Shown piece after piece: positions 27,572 through 34,896 of a stretch of DNA of 48,439 nt (position 1 is the first letter of the stretch; every line of letters begins with the position of its first letter). The DNA is from Clostridiales bacterium VE202-01. GTDB lineage: Bacteria > Bacillota_I > Bacilli_A > Erysipelotrichales > Coprobacillaceae. The position numbers and the translations under genes were made by a program. The stretch covers positions 1 through 48,439 of the forward strand of contig BAHP02000073.1 in the NCBI GenBank assembly GCA_000508865.1, in the 5' to 3' direction. The notes below the pieces were generated by a model that made no database searches, had not been told where the DNA came from, and saw nothing but the letters and a program-made list of their open reading frames with translations.

Positions 27572-28066
27572 CTAGATTCCTTTAATTAAAAACATCTCCA
27601 TTGGTTGCTCATATCCTGGAACATCTATAACAAAACCACCACAATCTTTATATCCTAATTTTCTATAAAAATGCTGTGCTTCTTCATCAACCTGTGTAGA
27701 TGTCAAAAGCATGCCATATCCTTGTGATTTCATATCATTTTCCCAATGTTCCATAAGTTTCTTTCCATAACCTTTTCTGTGATAATTCCAATCAATAAAT
27801 AACATTGTACAAAATGGTGTATTATCCCAAAAAAGATTATATCTCAACAATCCTATTGGTTTATTGTCATCTAATAAAACATATCCTCTTTTATCACTAA
27901 CTTTATTGTTAAATTCTTGTTCTGGCAAATGACTATCAAGACTATACCAAAATTCTTTATCTTCTGATTGAACATATCTAATTTCTACCATTTCTTTTAT
28001 CTCACTAAATTCCAATTTATTGTTTTCTATGTTTTTCATTATATCACTAGAAAAATAAGCGGTCAT
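27572..28066 (-). CDS. GNAT family N-acetyltransferase carried in the element relic
   Basis: 164 aa with the acetyl-CoA loop DWNYHRKGYGKKLMEHW (R/Q-x-x-G-x-G/A type) and the C-terminal AQHFYRKLGYKDCGGF. It appears intact. An inner start at Met26 (27991, MVEIRYVQSEDK) fits GNAT N-termini better, and neither start has a good ribosome binding site. Cargo-type acetyltransferases often modify antibiotics or toxins; the substrate is unknown. Confidence 0.75.
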   Translation of the reverse strand: MTAYFSSDIMKNIENNKLEFSEIKEMVEIRYVQSEDKEFWYSLDSHLPEQEFNNKVSDKRGYVLLDDNKPIGLLRYNLFWDNTPFCTMLFIDWNYHRKGYGKKLMEHWENDMKSQGYGMLLTSTQVDEEAQHFYRKLGYKDCGGFVIDVPGYEQPMEMFLIKGI

Positions 28067-28105
28067 TCTTTTTCGATTACCTAATTAAATTTGTTTAAAA
28101 TATAG

Positions 28106-28130
28106 AAAAAGGCACTATATTACAAGTGCC
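28106..28130 (-). terminator. Terminator at the right side of the element
   Basis: GGCACT / AGTGCC stem with an 8-nt loop followed on the minus strand by TTTTTC. It would stop transcripts entering from the split orphan gene. Confidence 0.6.
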
Positions 28131-28205
28131 ATTCTCTTATATATCATATTTTTTGCAAGCAGGTAAACACAGGTTATTTCTTAATATCCTTTTGTTTTGG
28201 AAACT

Positions 28206-28346
28206 CCATAACGAACACCATATTGAAAGTGACATAAACTTTTATCAATTTCATTTGCAGGCTGAATATTGCATATTTTAAAACCAACATTGCAAGCAGT
28301 AATCCTATAGATTTTATAATTCTTATCCTCACATTTAATTAACTTC
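28206..28346 (-). pseudogene. N-terminal part of the split orphan gene (copy A)
   Basis: Aligned with the 5' half of the intact gene at 29188-29625: the same ANEIDKSLCHFQYGVRYG coding segment (identical over about 55 bases) preceded by a decayed membrane helix (IGLLLAMLVLK) with a frameshift near 28262-28275. It ends at the element edge 28206. Confidence 0.7.
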
Positions 28347-28430
28347 TTCTTTTTAAAAAAGATAAAATCAACTTATTTGAAAGTACTTTTAGCTATATTT
28401 ATCAGCCTATTGAAATAATTTATATTATGA

Positions 28431-28802
28431 TTATTTTTCAATTATGTCATCTGGTGAAATTATTTTATACTTTTGATAAACCGTATCAGTACCCTGTATT
28501 TCTACTGCAATAAAATTTTCATTTTCTAATTTATAGATTTTTGTTCCAACTTCTAATTTACTTGCTTCATAATTAACAAATTCATACTTTCCATTAGTTT
28601 TTGGAGTTGTTAATTTTACTTTGCCCAATTCAGGACCTAATTCATCCAGAGAAACCACGTCAGATGTTTTTTGATAATATACATCATTAACCTTTACAAT
28701 ATTCTTAAATTTTAAATTGTTTACCGAACTGCACCCTGAAAAAATAAAAACAACAAATAAAATCAGCAGTTTAAATTTATTCAATCCTTTTTGATATTTC
28801 AT
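28431..28802 (-). CDS. Predicted lipoprotein, unknown
   Basis: 123 aa with a signal peptide and lipobox FSGC (Cys24). The mature part is beta-rich (VNDVYYQKTSD, GKYEFVNYEASKLEVGTKIYKLE, FIAVEIQGTDTVYQKYKII). AAAGGG lies before the ATG. No family name is recognised. The adjoining 5'-truncated gene at 28876-29148 has a similar pattern (a chain ending in a barrel-like segment), so the two may be related. Confidence 0.65.
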   Translation of the reverse strand: MKYQKGLNKFKLLILFVVFIFSGCSSVNNLKFKNIVKVNDVYYQKTSDVVSLDELGPELGKVKLTTPKTNGKYEFVNYEASKLEVGTKIYKLENENFIAVEIQGTDTVYQKYKIISPDDIIEK

Positions 28803-28875
28803 TGATCAATTCCCTTTTGTGAATTTTAGAATTATTTTTAAAAATTCTAAAATTATCATTCTGTAATTTATTTAA

Positions 28876-29148
28876 TTAAACTTCTTCTCCCGTTACTTTT
28901 AACATTCCTAGATTCATGCCACTGATAACATAAGCGTTTTTAACAATTGGTCCACGATATTTTTCTAAAAATAAAACATAATCTTTATCTAATGATAATA
29001 TTTCTATTTCATTGTTATCAATAACAGTTTGCAAAATTTCGATTTCGTTTCCCTTATCTACATTGCCATTTATACAATTTTTTACAATTACTTTACTTAA
29101 AATAAAGTTAACTCCTTTATGTTCAAGTATTTCAGATTGCTTTTTACT
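28876..29148 (-). pseudogene. 5'-truncated gene of unknown function
   Basis: An open frame of 90 codons (SEILEHKGVNFILSKVIVKN, NEIEILQTVIDNNEIEILSLDKDYVLFLEKYRGP, VTGEEV) begins right after a TAA at 29149-29151, with no start codon until far inside. The signal peptide and start are missing; upstream sequence belongs to the 3' flank of the orphan gene at 29188. Composition looks like the mature part of a lipoprotein. Confidence 0.5.
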
Positions 29149-29187
29149 TTAAACAAATAAAAATACGTTCTATCTGTTTAATTATTA

Positions 29188-29625
29188 TCAGTTTTTCTTA
29201 TCACGATAATCATAACCTTTATAAATATCAACAACTCTACCATTGATTTGAATATGTTGATTATCTATCCATTCAACATCACACGTTTCCCAATACTCGT
29301 CACCATCTAAACCATTTGATACTTCTCTGCTTGCTACTTTTTGCCAATAAATAGTTTTTAAAACGTGATAAACACGATCTTTTGAAACCGCCAAATCTCC
29401 CTTTATATATGATACATTACTACTTTTATCTTCTTTACATATATCTACTATCACAGTATGCTTATTATCCGGAGCATCAAGACCATAACGAACACCATAT
29501 TGAAAGTGACATAAACTTTTATCAATTTCATTTGCAGACTTACTATTATAGATTTTAATACCAACAATCAGTAATATAAGTAGTAATCCTATCGCCACCT
29601 TTTTATTTATAAGTTTAACTTTCAT
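29188..29625 (-). CDS. Membrane-anchored orphan protein, intact member of a duplicated pair
   Basis: 145 aa: a short basic start, one transmembrane helix (about 9-26), then an extracytoplasmic domain with a single Cys near residue 40, ending VDIYKGYDYRDKK. ATG 29625 is preferred to a GTG 12 bases upstream because AGGTGAG lies seven bases before ATG. The nearly identical C-terminal half at 26271 shows that this gene was duplicated with its surroundings. The duplicated LytTR-type promoter lies about 370 bases upstream with no gene between. No family recognised. Confidence 0.65.
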   Translation of the reverse strand: MKVKLINKKVAIGLLLILLIVGIKIYNSKSANEIDKSLCHFQYGVRYGLDAPDNKHTVIVDICKEDKSSNVSYIKGDLAVSKDRVYHVLKTIYWQKVASREVSNGLDGDEYWETCDVEWIDNQHIQINGRVVDIYKGYDYRDKKN

Positions 29626-29984
29626 AAATTCACTCACCTATCTACTATTTTCAAATATATTATTTTAAATCGTTCTACCCATTTCTCCTCATATTATGGG
29701 ATAATAAAAATAATATTAACGATATACTTCGTAATTTATCAATATGTAATAAAAATCTATCTTTTGTATACTCACAAATATTCTATTATATAGTTACCTA
29801 TTACAATTATACATACTTCGCTATTTAATAATTATGATATAAATATTTCGCCTCCTAACTTATCTAATTAATTAAATATTTATAAACTATATATTTTATA
29901 ATGATAACTATAATAACTTCTTTAATTTTTATAATTTAAAAATTCACTATTTATATCGCTAATTTTTTTACATCATTCCCCTTC
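29626..29984 (-). other. Decayed intergenic region downstream of the LytTR promoter
   Basis: About 360 bases with no credible open frame. A strong TTAGGAGG (about 29848-29856, minus strand) is followed by AAATATTTATA, as in copy A (~25675-25690), with no start codon in either copy. This suggests that a short gene, perhaps a peptide, once stood here. Confidence 0.35.
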
Positions 29985-29992
29985 TTTATTAC

Positions 29993-30001
29993 ACTATAGC
30001 A
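29993..30001 (-). promoter_or_regulatory. Extended -10 of the LytTR-type promoter, copy B
   Basis: TGCTATAGT (29993-30001) on the minus strand begins 33 bases after the proximal LytTR box. The same element with the same spacing occurs in copy A, although most of that copy has decayed. Confidence 0.5.
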
Positions 30002-30002
30002 T

Positions 30003-30032
30003 AAAAAAACAGGGAATTGTTACTTCCCTGTT
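30003..30032 (-). terminator. Terminator of the LytTR regulator gene
   Basis: A 9-bp perfect stem AACAGGGAA / TTCCCTGTT (30008-30016, 30024-30032) with a 7-nt loop and TTTTTTT on the minus strand. It sits between the LytTR boxes and the -10. Confidence 0.75.
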
Positions 30033-30060
30033 CTAACGGTCAAAATTACAATTAAACGGT
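30032..30060 (-). promoter_or_regulatory. LytTR-type direct repeats, copy B
   Basis: ACCGTTTAA (30052-30060) and ACCGTTAGA (30032-30040) on the minus strand, 20-bp period, each matching eight of nine positions of the LytTR box [TA][AC][CA]GTTN[AG][TG]. They lie just downstream of a LytTR regulator gene. Confidence 0.55.
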
Positions 30061-30084
30061 AATAGCTATAATAAAGTCATTTAA

Positions 30085-30759
30085 TCAATCATTCATAAAA
30101 CTCTCAAAAAAAGCTTTTAATACTATCTTTTTTTGTCGCCGACTAACATTTAATAATCTTTTTTCTCCTTTTAAATAAATACCTTTATCAGATATAGTAG
30201 AGATTTTATTTTTATTGATAGCTGTTCTTCGACTGATCCTTATAAAATCATCACCTAAAAATTCTAATACTTCCTTAAAAGATTTATTTTTTATTACTAT
30301 TTGTTTATTCTCGATTATTATAGCAGTATTCATATCTCCTAGATATGTACAATATATGACCTTACTTACTTTTATCTTAATTTTTTCTCTACCTGTTTTA
30401 AATTCAACTGTAATACGATTTTTTTCAATTCTCGCAATCATTTTTGAAATATTTTCAACTAATTCTATCTCTAAATTACCTTTATCAATAAACCCATAAA
30501 TATTTGGTCCAAATGCTTCTCTACATCTACTATCATGACAAGTTACAAATATTATTTTTTTATCTTCATTCTTTTTAGCATACTCAATTCCATCAGTATC
30601 TGGCATATTGATATCCATTAATATAAAGTCAAAATCTTTATCCAGCTGTTTTACTGAATTATATGTATGAATATTTATATCGTCAAATTTTTGCAATAAA
30701 ATATCTTTTATCATCTCACAAAATATTTGTTCATCATCTACTACCCCTACTGTAATCAT
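30085..30759 (-). CDS. LytTR-family response regulator (AgrA/ComE type), no kinase adjacent
   Basis: Cytoplasmic regulator of 224 aa. The receiver domain (1-110) has VDDE (acidic pocket), phosphoacceptor Asp49 in LMDINMPD, VTCHDS and the Ile/Tyr switch region; the LytTR DNA-binding domain (about 125-224) has YCTYLGDMNTAIII, FLGDDFIRISRRTAINKNKI and NVSRRQKKIVLKAF. ATG 30759 is preferred to GTG 30777 because GGGGAAG lies upstream of it. No histidine kinase is beside it, unlike AgrC/ComD systems. A direct pair of LytTR boxes follows its stop codon, and a 14-bp perfect inverted repeat precedes the gene. LytTR regulators commonly control bacteriocin or peptide-pheromone genes. Confidence 0.88.
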   Translation of the reverse strand: MITVGVVDDEQIFCEMIKDILLQKFDDINIHTYNSVKQLDKDFDFILMDINMPDTDGIEYAKKNEDKKIIFVTCHDSRCREAFGPNIYGFIDKGNLEIELVENISKMIARIEKNRITVEFKTGREKIKIKVSKVIYCTYLGDMNTAIIIENKQIVIKNKSFKEVLEFLGDDFIRISRRTAINKNKISTISDKGIYLKGEKRLLNVSRRQKKIVLKAFFESFMND

Positions 30760-30786
30760 ATAATTTTTCTTCCCCACAATCTTACT

Positions 30787-30822
30787 ATTATTTTATTTAT
30801 ATATTAACATAAATAAAATAAT
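30787..30822. repeat. Perfect 14-bp inverted repeat upstream of the LytTR regulator
   Basis: ATTATTTTATTTAT (30787-30800) and its complement (30809-30822) flank an 8-nt loop, 28 bases before the start codon. It could be a hairpin in the leader or an operator. Confidence 0.45.
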
Positions 30823-30915
30823 AACAAAACAATAAATACCTTATTAATCAATACATCACTTATACAGTTTCTTTTAATAAATATTTATAAATAATATTAA
30901 AATTTCAAATTTCAT

Positions 30916-30967
30916 AATAAAAACAGGTTAAAATCTTTATATTTAAAGAATTATTAACCTGTTTTTT
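30916..30967. terminator. Terminator between the LytTR region and the MATE gene
   Basis: AAACAGGTTAA (30921-30931) pairs with TTAACCTGTTT (30954-30964), with inner pairing and T runs at both ends. It ends the minus-strand operon of the MATE gene. Confidence 0.75.
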
Positions 30968-30975
30968 CTGCCCAA

Positions 30976-32328
30976 TCAAACTTGTTTCTTCAAAGTTCTG
31001 CCAATCGTTAGCCACATCGTAATATAACAAGCTCCACCACCGATAAAATTACTAATTGCTTCTGCAATAAAAATCCCATCTACACCAATGTAAACAGGTA
31101 AAATAATTGTTAATGGGGCAACAATTATAACTTTTCTAAATACTGAAAAGAAAATAGCCTGTTTAGCTTTACCTAAACCAATTGCCGCTGCTTGTCCGAC
31201 CATTTGAAAAGCCATCATAAAAAAGCCAAAGAAATATAGTCTTAATGCTCTTATACCATCCTTAATTATTTCTTGATTATGAGAGAATATTTTAATAAAT
31301 AAATCAGGAAAAACTGTTATTGCAAACCAAAGTATCAGCATCATTGATAAGGCACTTAAAGTTACAAACTTGATTCCTTGTAGTACCCGAGAATATTTTT
31401 TAGCTCCATAATTATAACCTAATACTGGTTGATAGGCATTAGCCATCCCTTGTCCTGGTAAAGAGGCAACTTCTCTAATTGAATTAATAATTGTCATGAT
31501 TGCAATGTATAAATCACCACCATATGTTTGTAATGTTGCATTACAAACAATCGTCACAATCGAATTAGTGATAGCCATCATAAACCCCGCCATTCCTAAA
31601 GAAAATATTTTTGTTACATATTTCTTCTGTAAAAACATATTTTTTCTTTTTAACTTTAGTATTGTTTTATTTCCAGTTAAAAAATATAAAGTCCAAAAAG
31701 CGGAAATAAATTGGGAAATGATAGTAGCTAGGGCAGCACCCTGTACCCCTAATTTAAAAGAAAAAATAAAAATTGGATCTAAAATAATATTAACTACAGC
31801 TCCTATCAATACTGTTAACATTCCGATCTTGGCAAAACCCTGACTATTAATAAAACTGTTCATTCCTAAACCAATTAAAACAAATACTGTTCCTAATAGA
31901 TATATGCTCATATATTCATTAGCATAACTTAGCGTCTTTTTGCTAGCGCCAAACAACCATAATAAATCTTCTTTAAAACAAAAGCCAATGACCATTAAAA
32001 TGATTCCAAAGATAACCAGTAAAATAAATGAATTAGCCATTATCTCTTCTGCTTCTTGATTTTTTCCTTGACCTCTTGCAATTGAACAAAGTGGTGCTCC
32101 ACCCATCCCAAATAGATTTGCAAAGGCAATGATAATGGATATTAACGGTAAACATAATCCTAAACCACCCATTGCTAGAGTTGCAACATCAGGTATTCGA
32201 CCGATATAAACACGATCAATTACGTTATATAAAACATTGATAAGCTGTGCAACGATCATCGGTCCTGCCAAATTAATAATATGGCAAACAACACTGCCAT
32301 GGGCAAAATTATTTTTATCATCAATCAT
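30976..32328 (-). CDS. MATE family efflux transporter
   Basis: 450-aa exporter of the MATE family (multidrug and toxic compound extrusion), with about 12 transmembrane helices and typical elements: GPMIVAQLINVLYNVIDRVYIGRI in helix 1, LGLCLPLISIIIAFANLFGMGGAPL, and QPVLGYNYGAKKYSR in the middle. It exchanges Na+ or H+ for cationic drugs. ATG 32328 follows the stop of the LURP-like gene with GAGGGAAAG upstream; an in-frame start at 32361 would overlap that gene. It ends a four-gene operon with an OmpR two-component system, so drug or envelope stress may control it (inference). Confidence 0.9.
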   Translation of the reverse strand: MIDDKNNFAHGSVVCHIINLAGPMIVAQLINVLYNVIDRVYIGRIPDVATLAMGGLGLCLPLISIIIAFANLFGMGGAPLCSIARGQGKNQEAEEIMANSFILLVIFGIILMVIGFCFKEDLLWLFGASKKTLSYANEYMSIYLLGTVFVLIGLGMNSFINSQGFAKIGMLTVLIGAVVNIILDPIFIFSFKLGVQGAALATIISQFISAFWTLYFLTGNKTILKLKRKNMFLQKKYVTKIFSLGMAGFMMAITNSIVTIVCNATLQTYGGDLYIAIMTIINSIREVASLPGQGMANAYQPVLGYNYGAKKYSRVLQGIKFVTLSALSMMLILWFAITVFPDLFIKIFSHNQEIIKDGIRALRLYFFGFFMMAFQMVGQAAAIGLGKAKQAIFFSVFRKVIIVAPLTIILPVYIGVDGIFIAEAISNFIGGGACYITMWLTIGRTLKKQV

Positions 32329-32329
32329 T

Positions 32330-32806
32330 TTAATGCTTTCCCTCTGAGCATTTTTGAGCATCGATAGCTAAAACGATCATTAATACCTGTAATGCATTTT
32401 TTGAATCAACTATATCTAAAGAATAAGTATCAGTAAAGTTAAAAATTTCTTTATTTATATTTCCAATAAGAAAACCATTACTATCAATTATTTCATAATC
32501 CCATTGTAAAAAATTTCCTCTTATTTGCCAATCATTACAATCCAAATAAAATACTGGTTTTAAAAAAGTGAACTCTTTTTTTATTTGTCCAATATAACAG
32601 TCATTTATAAACATCTTGAACCGCGGTAAAATCGTTAATATCTCTTCTTTAATCGTACCAATATGTAAACCATTAGCATCATAGATACACAATTTATGTC
32701 CCCAGCTCAATTCTCCTTTTACAATATATACAACATTTCCCGATTCATCATATATATCATAGCTATCAAACCAGGAAAAAAGCCTTTGCTTAAATAGTAG
32801 TTTCAT
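32330..32806 (-). CDS. LURP-one-related / YxjI-like protein
   Basis: 158 aa of antiparallel strands with the fold pattern of the LURP-one/Tubby C-terminal family (YxjI in Bacillus): MKLLFKQRLFSWFDSYDIYDE opens it, then VKGELSWGHKLCIYDANG, LPRFKMF, EIIDSNGFLIGNIN and the C-terminal helix VLMIVLAID. The start is placed at ATG 32806, directly after GGAGGTAGAGAG; the frame is open 57 bases further but without a ribosome binding site. Function in bacteria is unknown, possibly membrane-lipid linked. It lies between the kinase gene and the MATE gene. Confidence 0.75.
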   Translation of the reverse strand: MKLLFKQRLFSWFDSYDIYDESGNVVYIVKGELSWGHKLCIYDANGLHIGTIKEEILTILPRFKMFINDCYIGQIKKEFTFLKPVFYLDCNDWQIRGNFLQWDYEIIDSNGFLIGNINKEIFNFTDTYSLDIVDSKNALQVLMIVLAIDAQKCSEGKH

Positions 32807-32855
32807 CTCTCTACCTCCATATATGATTATCTTAACATAAAATGGATAGCCTAAA

Positions 32856-34169
32856 CTATCCATTTAAATTTCTTTCAATAATAAAACTAACACCAACATC
32901 TTTATTTTCTGCTGTTACATTGTATCCATACATTGTACATGTCTTATAGACGATCGATAACCCTAAGCCAAACTGTCCTTTGGTTCCTTTTTCGTATGGT
33001 TTGAATAAAGCTTCGATGTTTTCATTATCAATTGGTTCACCATCATTATATATTTCTAAATAATTTTGTTTTAAAATTATTTTTATTTTACTATTAACAT
33101 AGCGATATGCATTTTCAATAATATTTTCTACACAGATACGCCAACATTCTTCATCACCCTTAAAAGAAACAAATGCCAAATCTGTTTCTATTTCAATTTC
33201 TGGATGCATTCCTTGTAATTGAATTGTTATATGTTCAATCAATGCTTTCATATCTACTTCATTATCAATATTTTTATTACCTAGAAAATCTAAACGATTT
33301 AAGTATAATAAACTTTTAACTTTACTATCTAAACGATCAGCATTTTCAATAATAACATCCATTGATGAATCTTTATCACCATATGGATAAACATCATCTT
33401 TAACACTTTGTGAATATGACTTAATTAAAGCAATCGGTGTTTTTAAATCATGAGAAATATTATGAATCATTTCCTCTTTAGTTTTACTTTGATGATCTAT
33501 TTCTTCTTTCATCACTACAAGTTCATTAGAAACAATTCCAATTTCATCACTACGATCTATTTTTAATTCGCCTTCTTTATCATTTCTTATATCTTCAATA
33601 TAATTTCTAATTGCTTTTAAAGGTTTTATCAAGCTACTGACCCATAAAAATATTACAACTCCAATAATTGCAAATGAAACATAAAGGATATTTATTATCT
33701 GTTGTCTTATTGCTGAAATTAGATTTGCTGAATAATCACTATAAACTAAAGAAACAGTATATGTATTCGTATCTTTTTTGGTTATTTGATAATAAACAGT
33801 AGTCCCATAAAAGTCACCTTTTTTCTGAACCTTCTCCTTACCATCATCAATCATATCAAACAAACACTCGCTAAAAACATAACTTATTTTTTCAGCTTCT
33901 TTATATGTTATATTTGTTGATGGAATTAGCACATTATTTTCAGCATCATATGTCATATGATAAATTTGTTTATCTGATGATTTTTCAATTGGGCTATATC
34001 CATAATCAACATATCCTTGTTGTGCTGTTTCTAATGTTTGAAACATCTGACTATCAATTAAATTATTTAAATTTTTATTGATAAGAGGTACTAAAATTGC
34101 TAAGACAACTAATGCTATTAATGAAAAAATAATAATCAATTGCCTTTGTAACGAGAACTTTTTTAACAT
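32856..34169 (-). CDS. Sensor histidine kinase
   Basis: 437-aa membrane kinase: transmembrane helix about 9-30, extracytoplasmic sensor domain about 31-158, second helix about 159-180, HAMP about 180-225, the dimerisation box ISHDLKTPI with His240, then the ATPase domain with ENIIENAYRYV (N box), a short G1 region and FGLGLSIVYKTC (G2). The start overlaps the regulator's stop (TAATG). Signal unknown; the large outer domain suggests an extracytoplasmic ligand or envelope state. Confidence 0.9.
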   Translation of the reverse strand: MLKKFSLQRQLIIIFSLIALVVLAILVPLINKNLNNLIDSQMFQTLETAQQGYVDYGYSPIEKSSDKQIYHMTYDAENNVLIPSTNITYKEAEKISYVFSECLFDMIDDGKEKVQKKGDFYGTTVYYQITKKDTNTYTVSLVYSDYSANLISAIRQQIINILYVSFAIIGVVIFLWVSSLIKPLKAIRNYIEDIRNDKEGELKIDRSDEIGIVSNELVVMKEEIDHQSKTKEEMIHNISHDLKTPIALIKSYSQSVKDDVYPYGDKDSSMDVIIENADRLDSKVKSLLYLNRLDFLGNKNIDNEVDMKALIEHITIQLQGMHPEIEIETDLAFVSFKGDEECWRICVENIIENAYRYVNSKIKIILKQNYLEIYNDGEPIDNENIEALFKPYEKGTKGQFGLGLSIVYKTCTMYGYNVTAENKDVGVSFIIERNLNG

Positions 34170-34822
34170 TAGTCTAAACGGTAGCCAAATCCATATATTG
34201 TACGTACATTGATTTCTGGCATTTTCTTTCTAAGTCTTCTCAAAGTATCATCAACAACACGATCACTACCAAAATAATTTTCATCCCAAACTTTATTGAG
34301 GACTTGTTCACGTGAAATAGCTAATCCTTTATTAGTAATAAAATAAACTAATAAATCGTATTCTTTAGTTGTTAAAACAATTTCCTCATTTTGACAAAAA
34401 ACCCTTCTTTTTTCTAAATCAATATCATAACCATCCATTTTAATTTTTGATGGATCATCATATGATCGTTTAATTAAATTATTAATTCTTAAAATAACCT
34501 CTTTAATATTAAAAGGCTTTGTAATATAGTCATCAGACCCTTTTTCTAATCCAATAATTCGATCAAATTCCTGGTCACGAGCTGACATAAAAATAATTGG
34601 CATCTTAGGACGAATACTCTTTATTTCATTAAATAATTCAAACCCACTTGATCGATCCAGCATAATATCGATCAACCATAAATGAACATCATCATTTTTA
34701 TGCATTAATGCTTCATCATATGTATAAAATGAATACACAATATAGCCTTCTTTTTCCAAATAAGTTCTTACTAAATCATTTAAATTTTTTTCATCATCGA
34801 TTATATTTATTTTAAATTGCAT
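34169..34822 (-). CDS. OmpR/PhoB-family response regulator
   Basis: 217 aa. The receiver domain has DDE (residues 9-11), phosphoacceptor Asp52 in LIDIML, SARDQ and TKPF. The C-terminal winged helix has LTTKEYDLLVYFI, VWDENYFGSDRVVDDTLRRLR and the terminal YGFGYRLD. ATG 34822 follows GAGGTGA at proper spacing; a GTG nine bases upstream lies within that site. First gene of the operon with the kinase, the LURP-like gene and the MATE gene. Confidence 0.92.
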   Translation of the reverse strand: MQFKINIIDDEKNLNDLVRTYLEKEGYIVYSFYTYDEALMHKNDDVHLWLIDIMLDRSSGFELFNEIKSIRPKMPIIFMSARDQEFDRIIGLEKGSDDYITKPFNIKEVILRINNLIKRSYDDPSKIKMDGYDIDLEKRRVFCQNEEIVLTTKEYDLLVYFITNKGLAISREQVLNKVWDENYFGSDRVVDDTLRRLRKKMPEINVRTIYGFGYRLD

Positions 34823-34850
34823 GTATTTCACCTCACTTTTAATATATATA

Positions 34851-34879
34851 AAATATTGCCATATTATATGGCAATATTT
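34851..34879. terminator. Hairpin between glmM and the response regulator gene
   Basis: A 13-bp perfect stem (AAATATTGCCATA at 34851-34863 and complement at 34867-34879) with a 3-nt loop, followed by an AT-rich tract, stands between genes transcribed in the same direction. It probably ends the cdaA-cdaR-glmM transcript and overlaps the promoter region of the two-component operon. Confidence 0.65.
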
Positions 34880-34896
34880 TGTGATATTATGTTATT

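Larger units (their letters stand above)
26570..28205. mobile_element. Relic of a serine-recombinase integrative element (about 1.64 kb)
   Basis: Comparison with the uninterrupted copy at 29160-29600 gives both edges: GCATCAAGAC ends at 26569 and CCATAACGAAC resumes at 28206, exactly contiguous in the intact copy with at most a C shared. Inside are the 3' end of a large serine recombinase with its stop 32 bases from the left edge, a truncated SAP-type gene and a GNAT acetyltransferase. The edges carry GTTTCC (26572-26577) and GGAAAC (28199-28204) in inverted orientation. Most of an original larger element has been lost. Confidence 0.7.

Noticed and set aside
24000-30800. CRISPR array in the repeat-rich accessory region
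   Set aside because: The repeats are two-copy and kilobase-spaced, not regular short repeats with unique spacers.
31496-31843. Plus-strand frame of 115 codons in the MATE gene
   Set aside because: Antisense to transmembrane helices of a clear MATE protein.
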